From Albifimbria verrucaria (lineage: Eukaryota > Ascomycota > Sordariomycetes > Hypocreales > Stachybotryaceae), in the NCBI GenBank assembly GCA_020081605.1, contig JAHREC010000019.1, forward strand, positions 1,178,001-1,242,000: DNA of 64,000 bases, given 5' to 3'. Below the pieces are notes generated by a model that had not been told where the DNA came from, did not search any database, and saw nothing but the letters and a program-made list of their open reading frames with translations. The translations under genes were made by a program, and so were the position numbers. Every line of letters begins with the position of its first letter. Within the stretch, counting starts at the first letter, position 1. Positions 1-12,970 of this stretch are shown one piece after another.

Positions 1-3000
1 GGAATTCACACAATCAGCCACTATGGCTACAGAATCCCCAAGCCCCGGGCTGTTGCCCAGCTTCAGGCCGATGGCGACGAGAGCAGCCGTGGCCCTTCAC
101 CACAGCCCACTCACTTCAGCGTTCCTCTCCTGTCCCGTGGTAACAGCAACGGGCACAGGATCCTGCGGTCCGCCACTGTGGGCTATGTTGCCCCAGAGTT
201 CACCGGCAAGGTCGAGCAGATGAAGGCCGGTACGTAACGAGCGACCCCGAACTCGGGAGCACTTCTAACTTGTAACAGTCAAGGATATCATCCTGGGCGG
301 TGGCTGGATCCCCGAGTCTCTGATCGAGGACCAGATCCGCTGGTTCTACGAACAGCTCGGCATTGATGATGTTTACTTCCACATCGAGACCCCTGAGGTC
401 ATTGCCAGCCAAATTACCTCCTCTACGCCGCCAAGGTCGCCTCCTTTGCCCGCGAGGACAAGCGCGAGGAGATCCGCTTGGACATGGAGGCTAAGGACCA
501 CGCCATCTACATTGACACCAGCGAGGCTGGAAAGTCAAATGTCAGCGGACCCCGGTACGAGCAGCGCCTCGAGGCCAAGTACCTTGACCACCAGGGCAAG
601 ACCAAGTACCGTGTTGAGACTTTCCGCTCGCCCGCCGCCATTGGCGCCAGCCCCAACTCCAAGGCCACCCTGCGCTGCTACTTCGTTTACCAGTGCATCT
701 ACAAGCAGAGCCCTGAGCAGACCGACCCCAAGGAGACCCGTCTCGAGGTCATTGCCGACAACGGTTTCTGGCAGAAGGCCACCAAGAACACCAAGCAGAT
801 CTACCAGGAGATCATCGAGTTGGCCGTCAACCGAACTGGCCCTGTCATCGAGGTGTTCGATATTGAGGGTGTTGCCGAGAAGCGTCTCGTCGTTGCCTTC
901 CGAACCAGAACCGCTCGCGGTCTCTTCTCCGCTCTTAGCGATCTTTACCACTACTACGGTGTTACTAGCTCCCGAAAGTACGTGGAGAACTTCGCCAACG
1001 GTATTACTGTCATGAGTATCTACCTCCGTCCTGCGATGAACCTCGACGGCTACTTCCCCGCTCGACGAGTCCATCCACCAGATCACCAAGGAAATTTCCC
1101 TGCTGTACTGTCTCCCCAGAACAAGTTCCACAACCTGTTCGCCACTGGCGAGCTGAGCCTCCAGGAGGCCGTCTACGCTCACTCGGCTTGGGTTTTCGTT
1201 CAGCACTTCCTGAACCGTCTTGGTCCTGAGTACGCCTCGCTTTCTGAGATCCTGGACCCCAAGAACAACGCCCAGGCGGCGTTGCTGTCTAAGCTCAAGC
1301 GTCGTCTCCGTACCGAGACCTTCACCCCGACTACATCCTGGAGATCATCCAGAACTATCCTGACCTGGTGAGGTCGCTCTACGCCTCCTTTGCCAACGTC
1401 CACCTGGGCGTTCAGCGCGAGGCTCCGGCCGTTTCCGTCACCCCCAAGGTCGCGGTCCTTTCCGACCAGGACCTGAAGGAGAAGATCTCCAAGACCGTGT
1501 CTAATGAGCACGACGAGATGGTCATGACTGCCTTCCGTGTCTTCAACAACGCTATCCTCAAGACCAACTACTTCACCCCCACCAAGGTTGCTCTCAGCTT
1601 CCGTCTCGACCCCTCTTTCCTCCCCGATGCCGAGTACCCCAAGCCCCTGTACGGCATGTTCCTCGTCATCGGTGCCGAGTCTCGTGGTTTCCACCTGCGT
1701 TTCAAGGACATTTCTCGTGGCGGTATCCGTATCGTCAAGTCGCGAAGCAAGGAGGCCTACGGCATCAACGCCCGTAACCTCTTTGACGAGAACTACGGTC
1801 TTGCCAGCACCCAGCAGCGCAAGAACAAGGATATCCCCGAAGGTGGTTCCAAGGGTGTCATCCTCCTGGACCCCAAGCAGCAGGACAAGGCGCAGGAGGC
1901 TTTCGAGAAGTACATTGATAGTATCTTGGATCTCTTGCTCCCCGCCGAGACTCCCGGCATCAAGAACCCCATCGTTGATCTCCACGGCAAGCAGGAGATT
2001 CTCTTTATGGGTCCCGACGAGAACACCGCCGACCTTGTCGACTGGGCTACTGAGCACGCCCGTGCTCGTGGCGCCCCTGGTGGAAGTCTTTCTTCACCGG
2101 CAAGTCCCCAAGCTTGGCGGTATCCCCACGACGTTTACGGCATGACTACCCTGTCAGTGCGCGAGTACGTTAAGGGTATCTACCGAAAGCTCGAGCTGGA
2201 CCCCTCCACGGTCCGCAAGATGCAGACTGGTGGACCTGACGGTGACCTGGGAAGCAACGAGATCTTGCTGGGCAATGAGACCTACACCTCCGTTGTTGAC
2301 GGCTCTGGTGTCCTCGTGGACCCCAACGGTCTTGACAGGGAGGAGCTGCTGCGTCTCGCCAAGAGACGTGTTATGATCAGCGAGTATGACTTGTCCAAGC
2401 TTTCCAAGGACGGCTACCGTGTTCTCTGCGAGGACAACAATGTCACCCTGCCCAGCGGCGAGGTCGTCACCAACGGCACATCGTTCCGTAACACCTTCCA
2501 CCTGCGCGACAACGGCATCACCGACATGTTTGTGCCCTGCGGTGGTCGTCCTGAGTCCATCGACCTCATCTCGGTCAACAGGCTCATCAAGGACGGCAAG
2601 ACGGCTATCCCCTACATCGTCGAGGGTGCCAACCTCTTCATCACCCAGGACGCCAAGCTCCGTCTCGAGGCTGCCGGCTGCATTCTGTACAAGGACGCCT
2701 CCGCCAACAAGGGTGGTGTCACCTCGTCTTCGCTCGAGGTTCTGGCATCGCTGTCGTTTGATGATGAGAGCTTTGTCAACAACATGTGCCACAATGCCAG
2801 GACCGGTGAGGCGCCCCAGTTCTACAAGGACTACGTCAAGGAGGTGCAGCGCAAGATCCAGGACAACGCCCGCCTCGAGTTCGAGGCTATTTGGCGCGAG
2901 CACGAGCAGACCGGCACTGCCCGTTCGATCCTGTCCGACAAGCTGTCTGTGGCCATCACCACCCTCGATGAGGAGCTGCAGCACTCTGACCTCTGGGCCA

Positions 3001-3329
3001 ACGAGCAGATCCGTCACGCCGTTCTGGCGGATGCCCTTCCTAACCTGCTGCTCAAGAAGATTGGACTCGAGACCATCATCTCTCGTGTTCCTGAGAGCTA
3101 CTTGAGGGCCATCTTCGGTAGCTACCTGGCCAGCCGTTTCGTCTACGAGTTCGGCAGCCAGCCAAGCCAGTTTGCTTTCTACGACTTGTAAGTTAACCCC
3201 ACACACCAATATCAAGCCATGATGCTAACAATCTATTACAGTATGTCCAAGCGAATGGCTGCCATTTCCGGCCAGAAGGACGGAGCCGAGCAGGTCCGGC
3301 GTTTGTCCGTCAGCGCTGGCACTCAGTAA
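1..3329 (+). CDS. GDH2: NAD-specific glutamate dehydrogenase (5'-truncated by window edge)
   Basis: Large NAD-dependent glutamate dehydrogenase, which deaminates glutamate to 2-oxoglutarate and ammonium when amino acids are used as carbon source. Exons 1-229, 279-3187 and 3242-3329, with introns 230-278 and 3188-3241 having clean GT..AG ends; the stop is TAA at 3327-3329. The reading frame is already open at base 1, so the true start lies upstream; about 1077 residues are present. Recognised by family-wide similarity, including EGANLFITQDAK and KDASANKGGVTSSSLEVL in the catalytic half. The frame breaks near 413-420, 1056-1059, 1114-1117, 1325-1328, 2074-2077, 2106-2109 and 2124-2127. Each can be explained by one (1056: two) missing C, and with these the exons sum to 1078 codons. 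Because this is normally a single-copy housekeeping gene, I read the breaks as sequence error rather than decay. G/C-ending codon bias creates long antisense shadow ORFs. Confidence 0.95.
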
Positions 3330-3662
3330 ACCTAGCATTGGTATGCTAGGAGGAGATGATTCATGCATTGTCGAGCATTGTTTTTGCCTTGTTTATGATT
3401 ACCAAGTACAGAACTTCAAAAAGTATGTAATTTTGTGAAGAAAAAAGGGGTAAAGCATTTGATGTTTCCAAGGAAAATTACACTACAGCAGCTGTGGGAT
3501 AGATGGGTTCCATGGGTTGGACAAACCGGGCTGGAGTCAGGCCGAGAATCGGTCTAAGAAAATAGATTCACTAATACGATTGATATACTCATAAATTATG
3601 GACATGCACGGTGATGATCGATTAACATGTATATTGTGTCACAGCGTGGTTAAATCTAGTTG
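3330..3662. other. Convergent 3' intergenic spacer
   Basis: About 330 bp between the stop codons of the glutamate dehydrogenase (+) and HET-domain (-) genes. A/T-rich towards 3580-3660. It presumably holds both 3' UTRs; no further gene or repeat seen. Confidence 0.6.
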
Positions 3663-6266
3663 CTAGTCGATGTATATAATAGAAGTGGATTTGTCTCTAG
3701 ACATTTCATCTAATGCTTCGCCTCGCATGATTTCGTTTACATAGGCTTCGCCTATTATCTTCCAGGACGTCTTGCTGCCTGAGCGATTCTCCAGAGGCTT
3801 CGATTGCCTTAAGATGAAAGCAACATCCGAACCAAAAAGAATGGCGATTCTGTCCCCAACTTGCGCGTCCTTCGGCGCCAGACCAAAGTATCCCTTCTCC
3901 GTAACAAAGAACCGGCGCCCTAGTGTATACTCCTCGATGTCGTTCTCTAGCATGCTGTATGGCACCATACTGACATGTGACATGCGGACCCTCTCCGCTT
4001 CTTTCACAAAGTACTGGCTTCTCTCATCCGGTCCGGGCCGCCATTCGTCTGTTCTGGCCCATCGCTTAGCCTTGCGCTTGGCGAGGTCGTCTTTGTCCTG
4101 GCGCTCATGCCAGTAGGGGTCTGGTACAACGTTGAGTGTCTCGAATGGGGTATGGTATAGGTCGTAGCGTTGTTTCTTCCATAGGTTGCCGAGTTGTTGA
4201 AACTTGGCTTTGTATGTTTGCCGGTCTGTTTCTGTCCATTCTGCTGGGACGAGGCCGTCCCACTTGTAGGATGAGGCGATTGAGAATGGGGGTTCGCTGC
4301 TGTTAGGGTTCTTTATCTTTTCGTACTTGGCTAGTGCCTCGTTCATAACTTTGGTGCCCTCGGCATACCATAGCAGTCCTGTTGTTGTCGCTGTAAGTTC
4401 TGGCTCTTTGGCTGTCCATGATGAAGGCAAGGGGGTAGCCACGTCATATAATCGCTGAACAAGTCCTGCCCAGTTTGCATGGCCTCTGGAGGAATCTGGC
4501 CAGTGAGAATCGTAAGCCAGAATGCTTTGATGCGTTCTTCAAGGCTCGGGTGCCGGCGCTTAGCAGCTTTACTGTCTTCGGCCATGGCTTTGCACTCCCC
4601 TACAGCGACATGAAACTCCGTGGTGGATTCGAGTCTAGCTTCGATGTCAGGCGGAAAGCCTCCGTGTATGTCTCCAATTGTATCCCAGAGTATCCCTTCA
4701 ACGGCTAGAACATCACCTTGGATGTCTATGTTTGCGACAGTTGTACCGGTGCTTCGAAATGACCCCGGCGTGTAAGAGCTCAAGAGCGTCTTCTTCAGCG
4801 CTTGTTCTACAGACTTTTGTGTTTGCTTTTGCAGGTTTTCTGACAACTTGTCATAGTCGTTGGATTCAATGGCAGGAATTGTGCCAGTATCAAGCACCAT
4901 TCCAACGATGTTGTTCTCCCGAATTGGCTTTGCTATTATTTCTTTCATTGCCTCTGGGAGTTCATCAAGTAACTTGCGAGCAGGATGGTTTGGAGGAATT
5001 TCTCTGATATCATTCAGTCTCACGTGTGCTCCGGATCCGATCTGGAGTTGCTTCATGCGTATACGCGCTTCTTCATCCTGCTCTGCTTCGTCTTCATGAA
5101 CTGGAGACGCATAGTAGCCTCTGGTACCTTCGTTTTCATCCTCAACGGGGTCTGACCACCATGGTACTTCACTACGCAGACTGCGTTTCGTCGAAGGTAG
5201 TGGTAAGCAGCCCAGATCCAGCGACCAGTCTGGCACCCAGCTTGGCAAGCCTCGTGTCGAAGGTCCTCCGCAATGCTTCAAGATTTCGATATCACTCATG
5301 CCGCGAATCGACCATTCGGCAAACTCCCGGTATACATTGTTGAGGGAGCAGCATAGTTAGGAGCCAAAGAAATGGGAATTTTGGCAGTGAACATCAGAGC
5401 CAAAGCATACACCTTGTCTTTGGGTTCTGTAGCCTTGAATCGGCGATACCGAGACACCAGCTCCAATGCCCACCAAGTCGATAATGAAGCGTCTGCTCCG
5501 TTGGATTGAAATCCTCGAGTCATTCGCTTCCGCAGAGTGAAAGCGTTCTCTCTCAGATTCTCCAAGTCAAGGATATGGGATATGCTGGGGAAGTACTGTC
5601 GCTTGAAAGCTCTATAGGCCATCATCCGTGCAGCTGCAATAACCAGCCTCGCCCATGGTATCTCTTCGGTGCCACATCTGACTCTGATCTTTTTACTCCT
5701 TCTCCAATGCCCCAAAGACTACTTCTTGGATGATCCAAACGCGGGACCACCAAGGTCTATTCAAGAGGCGGTTGAAAGCCCTTAAAACCTGCCCTTGAAG
5801 AACCGGCATTTTTCGTACGGCGAACCTGAACCCAACTCGTTCATCACTTGCATTGCCAACTCGCTATCATCTGCTGCTGGACCCAGCCAGATCGTGACCG
5901 AATGTGCATGCAAGTATATCGTGCTCATGAGTGGGATCTGGCTGCTTTTCTCGTTGCTATCGGTCTGATTGATGCATATTGCGTCGACCCACAGAGTGAC
6001 AGTTTCAGTAGCATGGCGCCTATTTCTCAAGAACAACTCAAGGTTCTCCCCTACTGGAGTACTAATACCATTGATGAGAATATTTCGTAAGTCACCCCAG
6101 ATCCCCATGTGTAAGACAAAGCTTCAAAAGGTTCAGGGTGCGGCCTGCCATTTTGCACGAGTGGTTTGATCCTAAGGAAGCCACGGATTTCGGAGTCGTA
6201 AGTCTGACTATGCTCTAAGTCGAAGACTCGTATTTCCAGACATTTGGCGTTCAATGGTTCGTACAT
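3663..6266 (-). CDS. HET-domain (heterokaryon incompatibility) protein
   Basis: HET-domain protein of about 869 residues once the suspected indels are bridged. HET domains act as inducers of the cell-death reaction in fungal non-self recognition. All three classic blocks are visible near the N-terminus: FEALSYTWG, LWVDAICINQ and NRPWWSRVWIIQEV. The C-terminal part (GDRIAILFGSD, then IIGEAYVNEIMRGEALDEM) matches the usual tail of long HET proteins. Start chosen at MYEPLNAK (6266); an in-frame ATG at 6284 is possible. No intron is needed. The frame breaks at 6095-6098 (C run), 5809-5813 (T run), 5710-5713 (C run; two lost or one gained), 5344-5346 and 4431-4435 (G runs), all in homopolymers, which restores 870 codons. 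HET genes do decay naturally, so a pseudogene cannot be excluded. Nothing in the sequence indicates its trigger or partner. Confidence 0.88.
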
Positions 6267-6796
6267 GGCGATATGGGTCAACATTGGAACTTACAGAGTC
6301 TAGGTGCTCCGATAGGAGTATATAACTTAGGTAGTTAAGCGCGGAGTCAACTGAATAATGCCTAATAATTACAGGGATAGTCGCTGACAAAGTAAACTAT
6401 GTGGTCCTGTTATGTGCTTCTATCACATGCTTCTATTTATATCGTAGGCAGAACTGCACGATCTCGTAACTGGGCGAATTGTCACCTGAACTCTTTAAAT
6501 ATGTCTTGATTATATATGTGTATTCTCATTGCTCTCATTTACGTCGAGCCAAGTAAATATCCAGCATTGGCCACTATACTCAGGCCAAAGCCCAACATAG
6601 CATGATGACTAGATAACAGGCTTGACAGAGGAAACGTGACAGAAAATTGGAGCACTTAGTCTCTCATAACTATTTATATCAGACCGTTGTATGTACGGTC
6701 TGACGGCTGGAGCCACATGATGATCCTGAGCTTTACAACAACCCAGCTGCAGTTTCGTCATCTTCCTTCATTACATCATCGTCAGTCAATAACTCC
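6267..6796. other. Intergenic region, HET promoter side
   Basis: A/T-rich spacer between the start of the HET gene and the end of the zinc-cluster gene, both on the minus strand. It contains a 9-bp inverted repeat at 6679-6703 (separate entry). No ORF worth calling. Confidence 0.5.
6679..6703. repeat. Perfect 9-bp inverted repeat with everted CCG/CGG
   Basis: TCAGACCGT, a 7-nt spacer, then ACGGTCTGA: perfectly complementary arms. The centre reads CCG-N9-CGG, the everted half-site arrangement used by some Zn(II)2Cys6 dimers. It lies about 415 bp upstream of the HET start and about 95 bp past the stop of the zinc-cluster gene. It could be an operator or a 3' hairpin; neither is shown. Confidence 0.4.
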
Positions 6797-9217
6797 TTAA
6801 AAGAATAATTTCGTTAAAGGTCTCAGCAATGGTATTGATCCGTGTTTTTGCGAATCCTTCTGCGCTGCATCGAACCCGGTAATAAAGGTTGATATGGGCT
6901 GCTTTTCACACTTATGATGTCGCCCATATTGACCAAAGTAGGTCATTATCTCCTTGGCGGCTCTGACAGATACAGCACCATCCCGTATAGCCATAGCCAA
7001 GAAGCCCTGTGTTATATCCGCGTAGATGGGATAGGTGAGATTGAGTTGTAGCCAAGCGCGAATACATAGCGAAAGATACAGGCGCCAGTTCAGGTCACTG
7101 CGGTCTTTAAGCAATGCTTGGCTGATGATTATTAGTCCAGAATTGTACCATGAAGAAAACGGTGACCCTTTGTACTGCATGTAATACATATAGCTGAGTC
7201 GCTTAAGTTGGTTGATGGAAGCCTCCAATACCATCTTTGGAGTGGCATTTGTACACAAAAAGGTAGTGCATGCCTGAGGCGTATGAATGAACGGCTGAAA
7301 TATCTGGACGACGGTAGAGTGGAACTTGATGCTGCAGTTGTTGTCAGTTCTGGCCAAGAAGAGAGTAGAGAGAGACAGATACTATGAGATTGGGACAGTG
7401 AGTATGGCCTTACTGGAGAAGTAACACATGCTCAGGTGTTTCGTCCTCTATAATCATCATATGACTCAGGGTGTCTGTCCATGAGAGTAGTTTCTGGTAG
7501 GCCGCTTCGACAAAAGATAGAGGCACGAGGGATTCAAAGGATCCACCGGCTGCCTTATAGTAAATGACAGTCATTTCTTGAGCAATATACCAAAAGTTGC
7601 ATTGTGCAGCAAAGATACGACCCATATACCATGGAGATATATGCTTACGAATATCGTCACTCTCTTCCACATCCTTGTTGCTTGCCGGGATGGGAAGACT
7701 AGGAGGGTGTTCAATCGGCGCGTCAAGGTAGTAGAAACAATGCGTTCTGGTGCAGTTAGAGGGCTGAGGCGCAACAGGATTGGATAACATGGTTCAAAAT
7801 GGCAAATGCTACGTACGAGAACCAGCCGTAGCATCCCCAGGCAACATAGGCTGCCATTCTCTTCCAGTCCGGGGCTTTCTCTTGAGAGCCTCGGCCGCTG
7901 GGCTGTCATTCGGGACACCAACAAGGCCGATTCTTTCCGCCATCTGGCGGCCTGCATGAACCATCTGCTGTCCCAAGTAGTCTGGGCCGTATGTATGACA
8001 CCCTTGGCTAAAGATCTGGGAAGCTCCCACTGCCAATACTGAGTCCTGGTCTTTCTCAGTGTCCCATAACCGTTTTCCTTCACGCAAGAATGGTCCAACG
8101 AGTTTGGCGGCACGGATATCAATAGCGGCATATTGTTGCTGGATGAAACACCATTTTAGCTACTTCATGATGAGGCACAATGGATACTTACGGCAGCGTT
8201 GAATAGCACTGCATTCACAAGGAATGTGGAGCAGAACCCTGGTGGCATTCAACCAGATCGGTTAGGAAAAGATCTGCGTCGAACCAAGGAAAGACAGGAT
8301 GGAATTTCTCAAGATAGAGAGATATAAGAGAGGCTGCGTAATCATCGGTCAAGTCAACATCCGTCCAAAAGCCGATATTAAGCCACTCAAGCCGTCTATC
8401 GCAATAACTCTTAGTCGGTGAAGGGCCAATCGGACGATAGGCCACTCCAATATCAATAAGCGGCGAGTGTGGGCTGCCCGGAAAGTCGGTTGGAGTTATG
8501 ATATCTGAGGCGAGGTCTGCGAGACTGCCCGAGGTGTCACGCGAAAGCATCAGGGGCGCTTCATATTGGAGGTGTACAGCATTGGATTCGCCATGTAGCT
8601 GTATATCAAACAACTCGGCCTGTAGAGGTGCAAGCCTCGGATACATGATGGGGTGGAGGTCCATCAATTCAGATTCGAGATCCGACGCCGTAGGAGGCGA
8701 TATGGCTCTGTTAACATTACTCGGCGAGGGTCTCTGTTTCCCATCCATGGAACCTTGGAGCGCGGCCAGGACACGGGAAAGGTTCCGTGTAGCTCGCAAA
8801 CGCCTCAGAGTGTCGAAGGCTTCATCCTCGGGCAACGATACGAGAAGCTCGAGCATCTCGGCATGGCCTTGTAACCCTCCGAAGCGTATCATTCTCGTCG
8901 GCTAGGACAAGCGACCCATCACGCGCATTGTCCCTGTAAGTACATACGATGCTCTTCTTTTTACACGGGTCGCATGAGGGGCGGCCTGCATCACACTAGA
9001 AGCCAGACAAGGGCCGTGATTAGCTGTTTGTGTTCCTTGACGAGGGTGTTAGTGTGGCGAGCTATACCGCTGTTTTCTTGAGTCGGCAGTTGTTGCATGC
9101 AATACGGACGTTCTTGCGTCTCTTGGACAACCGGTCTTCATTCGGATCATCATCTCTCGCAGATTTCTGAACCGGGACCGGCTCCGCTGGACGGAGAGTC
9201 CGATATGTTTTGTCCAT
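6797..9217 (-). CDS. Zn(II)2Cys6 transcription factor with fungal-specific TF domain
   Basis: Nuclear zinc-cluster regulator, about 720 residues in five exons: 9217-9068, 8995-8192, 8138-7817, 7763-7414 and 7331-6797. Exon 1 encodes a basic arm and the first two cysteines (ACNNCRLKKTA). After a 72-nt intron, exon 2 continues CDAGRPSCDPCKKKSIVC, giving a complete C-x2-C-x6-C-x6-C-x2-C-x6-C cluster. The middle holds the fungal transcription-factor domain (FHPVFPWFDADLF; VAWGCYGWFS after bridging). The start at 9217 gives exactly 50 codons in exon 1. Frame breaks at 8875-8877, 8237-8239, 7873-7876 and 7761-7763 are all in G/C runs; bridged, the exons sum to 721 codons. The final residues could differ if another indel lies in the A-run near 6840. 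The target genes are unknown. Confidence 0.88.
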
Positions 9218-11178
9218 GTATTTGGCAAGATGTTTGGGGTAGCAGTTGTGCTCCGGTCCAAGTGAGAGGGAGGTTGGCCTAGAGTATGGCCAAGACCCAA
9301 TTAGATAAGCTAGACTTTGTCCACCAGTAGCAAGACGCCTTTAGTTCGGCGTAGGGACCTTAGCATATCTCTGCCTTGTCTGTTCTAAGCGGTTATAAAT
9401 GGCTTTACAAGGCCCTGCTCGAGGCACCGGGGTTAGCCTAGATTGAGATCCGTGACATTGGGGCCTGCAAGTTGAGGTTCCTAGGATGAATGTCAAAGAG
9501 GCTCAGATGGCATGCAGTAGTGTCCCAGGGACCTGATCTCGAAAGGATCGTCTTGTTAAAGCTTGGTGGCTGAACTATGGTGCAGCTCGCGCAAACCACC
9601 AATAGCCCCAACCTAGTCTCGCTGTCGACAAGGATAATTAGGCGAGGAGAGCATCCTTTCAAACTTCCTTTTTCAGGGCATTATGTAAATTTGTTCCAGA
9701 AACGCACCAAGCAAACATGCATACATCATGTTGCATATGTCCAAAGCAGTCTGCATGAGACTAGCCATATACATATTATAGCAGGCAGGCATTTAGAGCG
9801 GCTTCTATCAGGTTAACCAAGATAGGTTATGATACGCAGCGAAGCTCAGCACTCATGCCTAGATTCTGGGTTGACAAAAGAAAATAGCAACTACACCGGT
9901 AAATGCGTCCCATTCTCCTGTTCAGGAGCAATTACATAGTACGAGGTAGCCGAACCCACATCATGTGAACCCTCAACCCTGCGACCACCCATCTCTAACT
10001 TCTCGCGGGTCACGCGCTGCATTACAACTGAGACACCTACCTTCTCACCTGATCTCGCTCCGCCGCGTGTGCCGCTTCTTCGCGGAATGTCCCCCGACTG
10101 TGTGGAGGGGCGGGCTGTTTCAGCGGACAAAGCAAACTGGGGAAGGGGCGGACATTCACGGATACGGTGTGTGCGAGACAGATCGAGATCTGATATAAGG
10201 ATTTCCTCGCCGGGAAATTGGGGCGTGCTTAACGTAATTAATTCAGGTAATCTGGCCGTAGATCAAGGATAGGGACCATCAGGGCTGACAATGACTGCTC
10301 GTGTAGTAACATCTGCTTATCTATGTTCACATTGCGAGATGGCATTACTTCTTATCGTGTAAAACAGCTATAGTGAGTTCAGCAGTTCTTCGTGAGCCTT
10401 GGTCAGATCCCATAGATCGGAGTATTTCCGCAGGCCTTGTACAAAACGCAAGACCCCTGTAACTGTGGCGGCTACGAACTTCGTATACACTGAAATAAGT
10501 ATGGCGACTTATTAAATGATGAGAGCTTCTCTTCAGAACCATAGGTGTAAAGAAAAGTCTAGCGTGCTTATGCTGTCATATGTAATACCACTCAAAACAT
10601 GATGCTCGGGCTTCTGCATCTACCATGGACACCAACGTTTCTCAGATAACCCAGGCGGAAGAATAAAGCCTATATCAACAAATTGTAGCCTATTTGACAC
10701 ATGTAAAGAATAAGCATTACGCTCCTCGCAGAGCAGGCCCTGCACATATTCACTGTGTCCCAAAACGACACTAAAACCAGCTCATACCCGTAACATTTGT
10801 CAATCTCGCCGTAGATCTTGACTACGTAAAGCCAGGGGCCGTGTCCGTATTAATGTCAAATTGGCGTCATTAGTCATAATTCACGATGCATCAACGCATC
10901 GAGTTTGAAGCTACGCATTCATCAGGCAATCTGTGTTCTGTCCACCACAGTAAAACACTCGAGTTCCGCAGTGTCGGCATCATACCACAGGAGCCACGCC
11001 ATCCGTCACCTCGACATCGCGATTGTGGTATTATATCCAAATCATCCTCGGGAACGTATATGATCAGGCTGATGCCCCAGGCACCAGGTCCATAAGATGC
11101 AGCTTTGCATCAGGAGCAGTAAAGATAAACACAAAGAAACATGGCGATATGCGGCCGTGGGTATCCGACAGCCTGCAC
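9218..11178. other. Long intergenic region, no gene supported
   Basis: About 2 kb between the start of the zinc-cluster gene and the 3' end of the DUF6590 gene. Small ORFs in several frames show no recognisable domain, no consistent splicing and no coding bias. Much of 10200-11050 is A/T-rich and TpA-rich. It presumably contains the zinc-cluster promoter. No transposon ends or tRNA were seen by eye. Confidence 0.5.
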
Positions 11179-12970
11179 TTATCGCCTATGTTTCTTCTTG
11201 TGATGGACTTTAGCTGCCCAACATGAGTTGACGGCTTCGCTAACAATGTCAAAGTCAGGGTAATAGATGTTTCCGATAAAGAATACTCTGACATTGTGTT
11301 CCACCGTAACAAGCTTCGAGTAGTTGACGCGGGACTCCTTTGCCAACTTCTCTCCCTCTTCAGTAATGTCAACGCGGACGGGTCGGAAGCCGAGTTTCGG
11401 TTCTTTGTCGACCAAGCGTGCCTTATGGTTGCGCTCATGGATGATGCCGTGCTTCTCGGGCTTCACTCCTCTTTTTTACATGCCTTTCCGCCATACGTCA
11501 AGACAGGTCTGTTCTGCGTAAGTAAATTATCACAAAAGTGACGGGACCACCTACACGCAAGTGGAATGACCTAGGTCATTAGCCACGACAACAAAGCGTC
11601 GAAAGCCAAAATAAAACTTGGTTCCAAACTTATTTTGAAACTCGTGTTGCGTAGAAACGGCAGATTCGCGGTGGTCCTTACTGGAACCCTCAGGCTCTGC
11701 CCAGTAGACCTTGAAGATCTACATATCCGTGTCAGTATCCTAATCTAGGCGCAGGGCAGTCTTACTTACGGCACCAGGTTGAAACATATTCGAGGGTTGC
11801 ACTCGATATCCTATGTGTAGTCAGCATTGGCTCTCTCATTCCGTAGTGGGCAACGTACGGGGATCAAGCTCGCCGCACTCTTCCATTTCCTCTATCACCG
11901 TCTCCATCCCACCGCCTTCGTGCGCTTTCGGTGTGGGCGGACCTTCATCTCCATAGTCGTAGGACTCGTAGGACGCTATTTCTTTGGGTCAGATATGAGG
12001 AATCATCAAGTAAGGATAACAGACCTTCCTGTGTTGAGGATTCGCCAGTAGTCGCATAGTAGCCATCGTTATACTGTGAGCTGGCTGCCATAGCTGCTTG
12101 GACTTCCGGATCTTCTTGGTCGTACTCAGAGGAATATGCTTGCCCGTCTTGGTGAATCAGCTCCGAGAAAGTCAAGCAGAGCAAAAAATAGACCTACCAG
12201 TTGTAGTGCCAGAAGAGTAAGCCGAGTCCGAATCATTTCGAGAAGCTGTTAAATTGGTTAGCAGCGCAGGGTAACGTCGTTCCTGACTACATACATAGTG
12301 GCGCCTGTTGATATGAGTGAGTCGCACCATAGGCTTCTGCATGTTAACACGCTGCGTGGGACGGAGTGATGAGTATCCTTACCCTGAGTCGCATCCTGGC
12401 CATCAACTGCTGTTGTGTCTTGCTGGTAATAGTCTCCAGTTTCGGGATATGCCCCTTGATGTATATCGCCCTGATGGTAGTCTACGTGCTTTCCCTTGCC
12501 TTTCGATTTGCTTGACTTCGATTTCGACTTGGATCCGCTGGTGACAGTGTACTCGTCTTCTGGCGCTGTGGGTATTTCTCGTTAGAGTAGAGGCTGCAAG
12601 CGCAAGAAGCCGGGTGCCATAACACCACCCTCAAGGATGTAGCGAAACAGGAGAAAAATGACAAAACATACGCTGCGTCTCATAAGCGTCGTGAGACAAA
12701 TTCCCCATGCCTTCTGTGATTTCGGCCATCGAGGCAGCTTGAGGATCTCGTGGTATGTCCGCATGGCTGGACTCGGCCTCGTCGCCATCATACCAAACAT
12801 ATTGCGTATTACCTGCTAAGATTTAAGCGGCGCTGCGACGTCGATCGGTCACTGGAGGACTGCGCACCGTTGGCATCTACATAATACCGATAATAATTCT
12901 GCGTGTTGGGGTCCAGCAACCATTCCGACTCTGCATTCCGCCGTTTGTGCTTGTGGCTGGGCTTATACAT
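11179..12970 (-). CDS. DUF6590 protein, ten exons
   Basis: About 431 residues. Exons (minus strand, 5'->3'): 12970-12868, 12812-12672, 12565-12383, 12336-12295, 12245-12198, 12147-12025, 11975-11859, 11810-11770, 11718-11557 and 11513-11179. The frame passes all nine junctions, which is strong support. Two donors are atypical (GTCTGT at 12024, GTGTAG at 11556). The N-terminus starts MYKPSHKHKRR and carries an aromatic block (EWLLDPNTQNYYRYYVD). The middle is acidic, Gln/Tyr-rich and probably disordered, with a Lys/Ser stretch. The C-terminal ~150 residues (FQPGAIFKVYWAEPEG, FVVVAND, PVLTYGG, KPEKHGI, SRVNYSKLVTVEHNVRVF) are the DUF6590 signature as I recognise it; its biochemical function is unknown. 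A single missing A in the A6 run at 11472-11477 must be bridged, giving exactly 432 codons. The last residues are basic (HHKKKHRR). Confidence 0.88.

Noticed and set aside
535..3215. Long antisense ORFs (up to 353 codons) opposite the glutamate dehydrogenase gene
   Set aside because: They are shadows produced by G/C-ending codon bias; no domain, and the plus-strand gene is certain.
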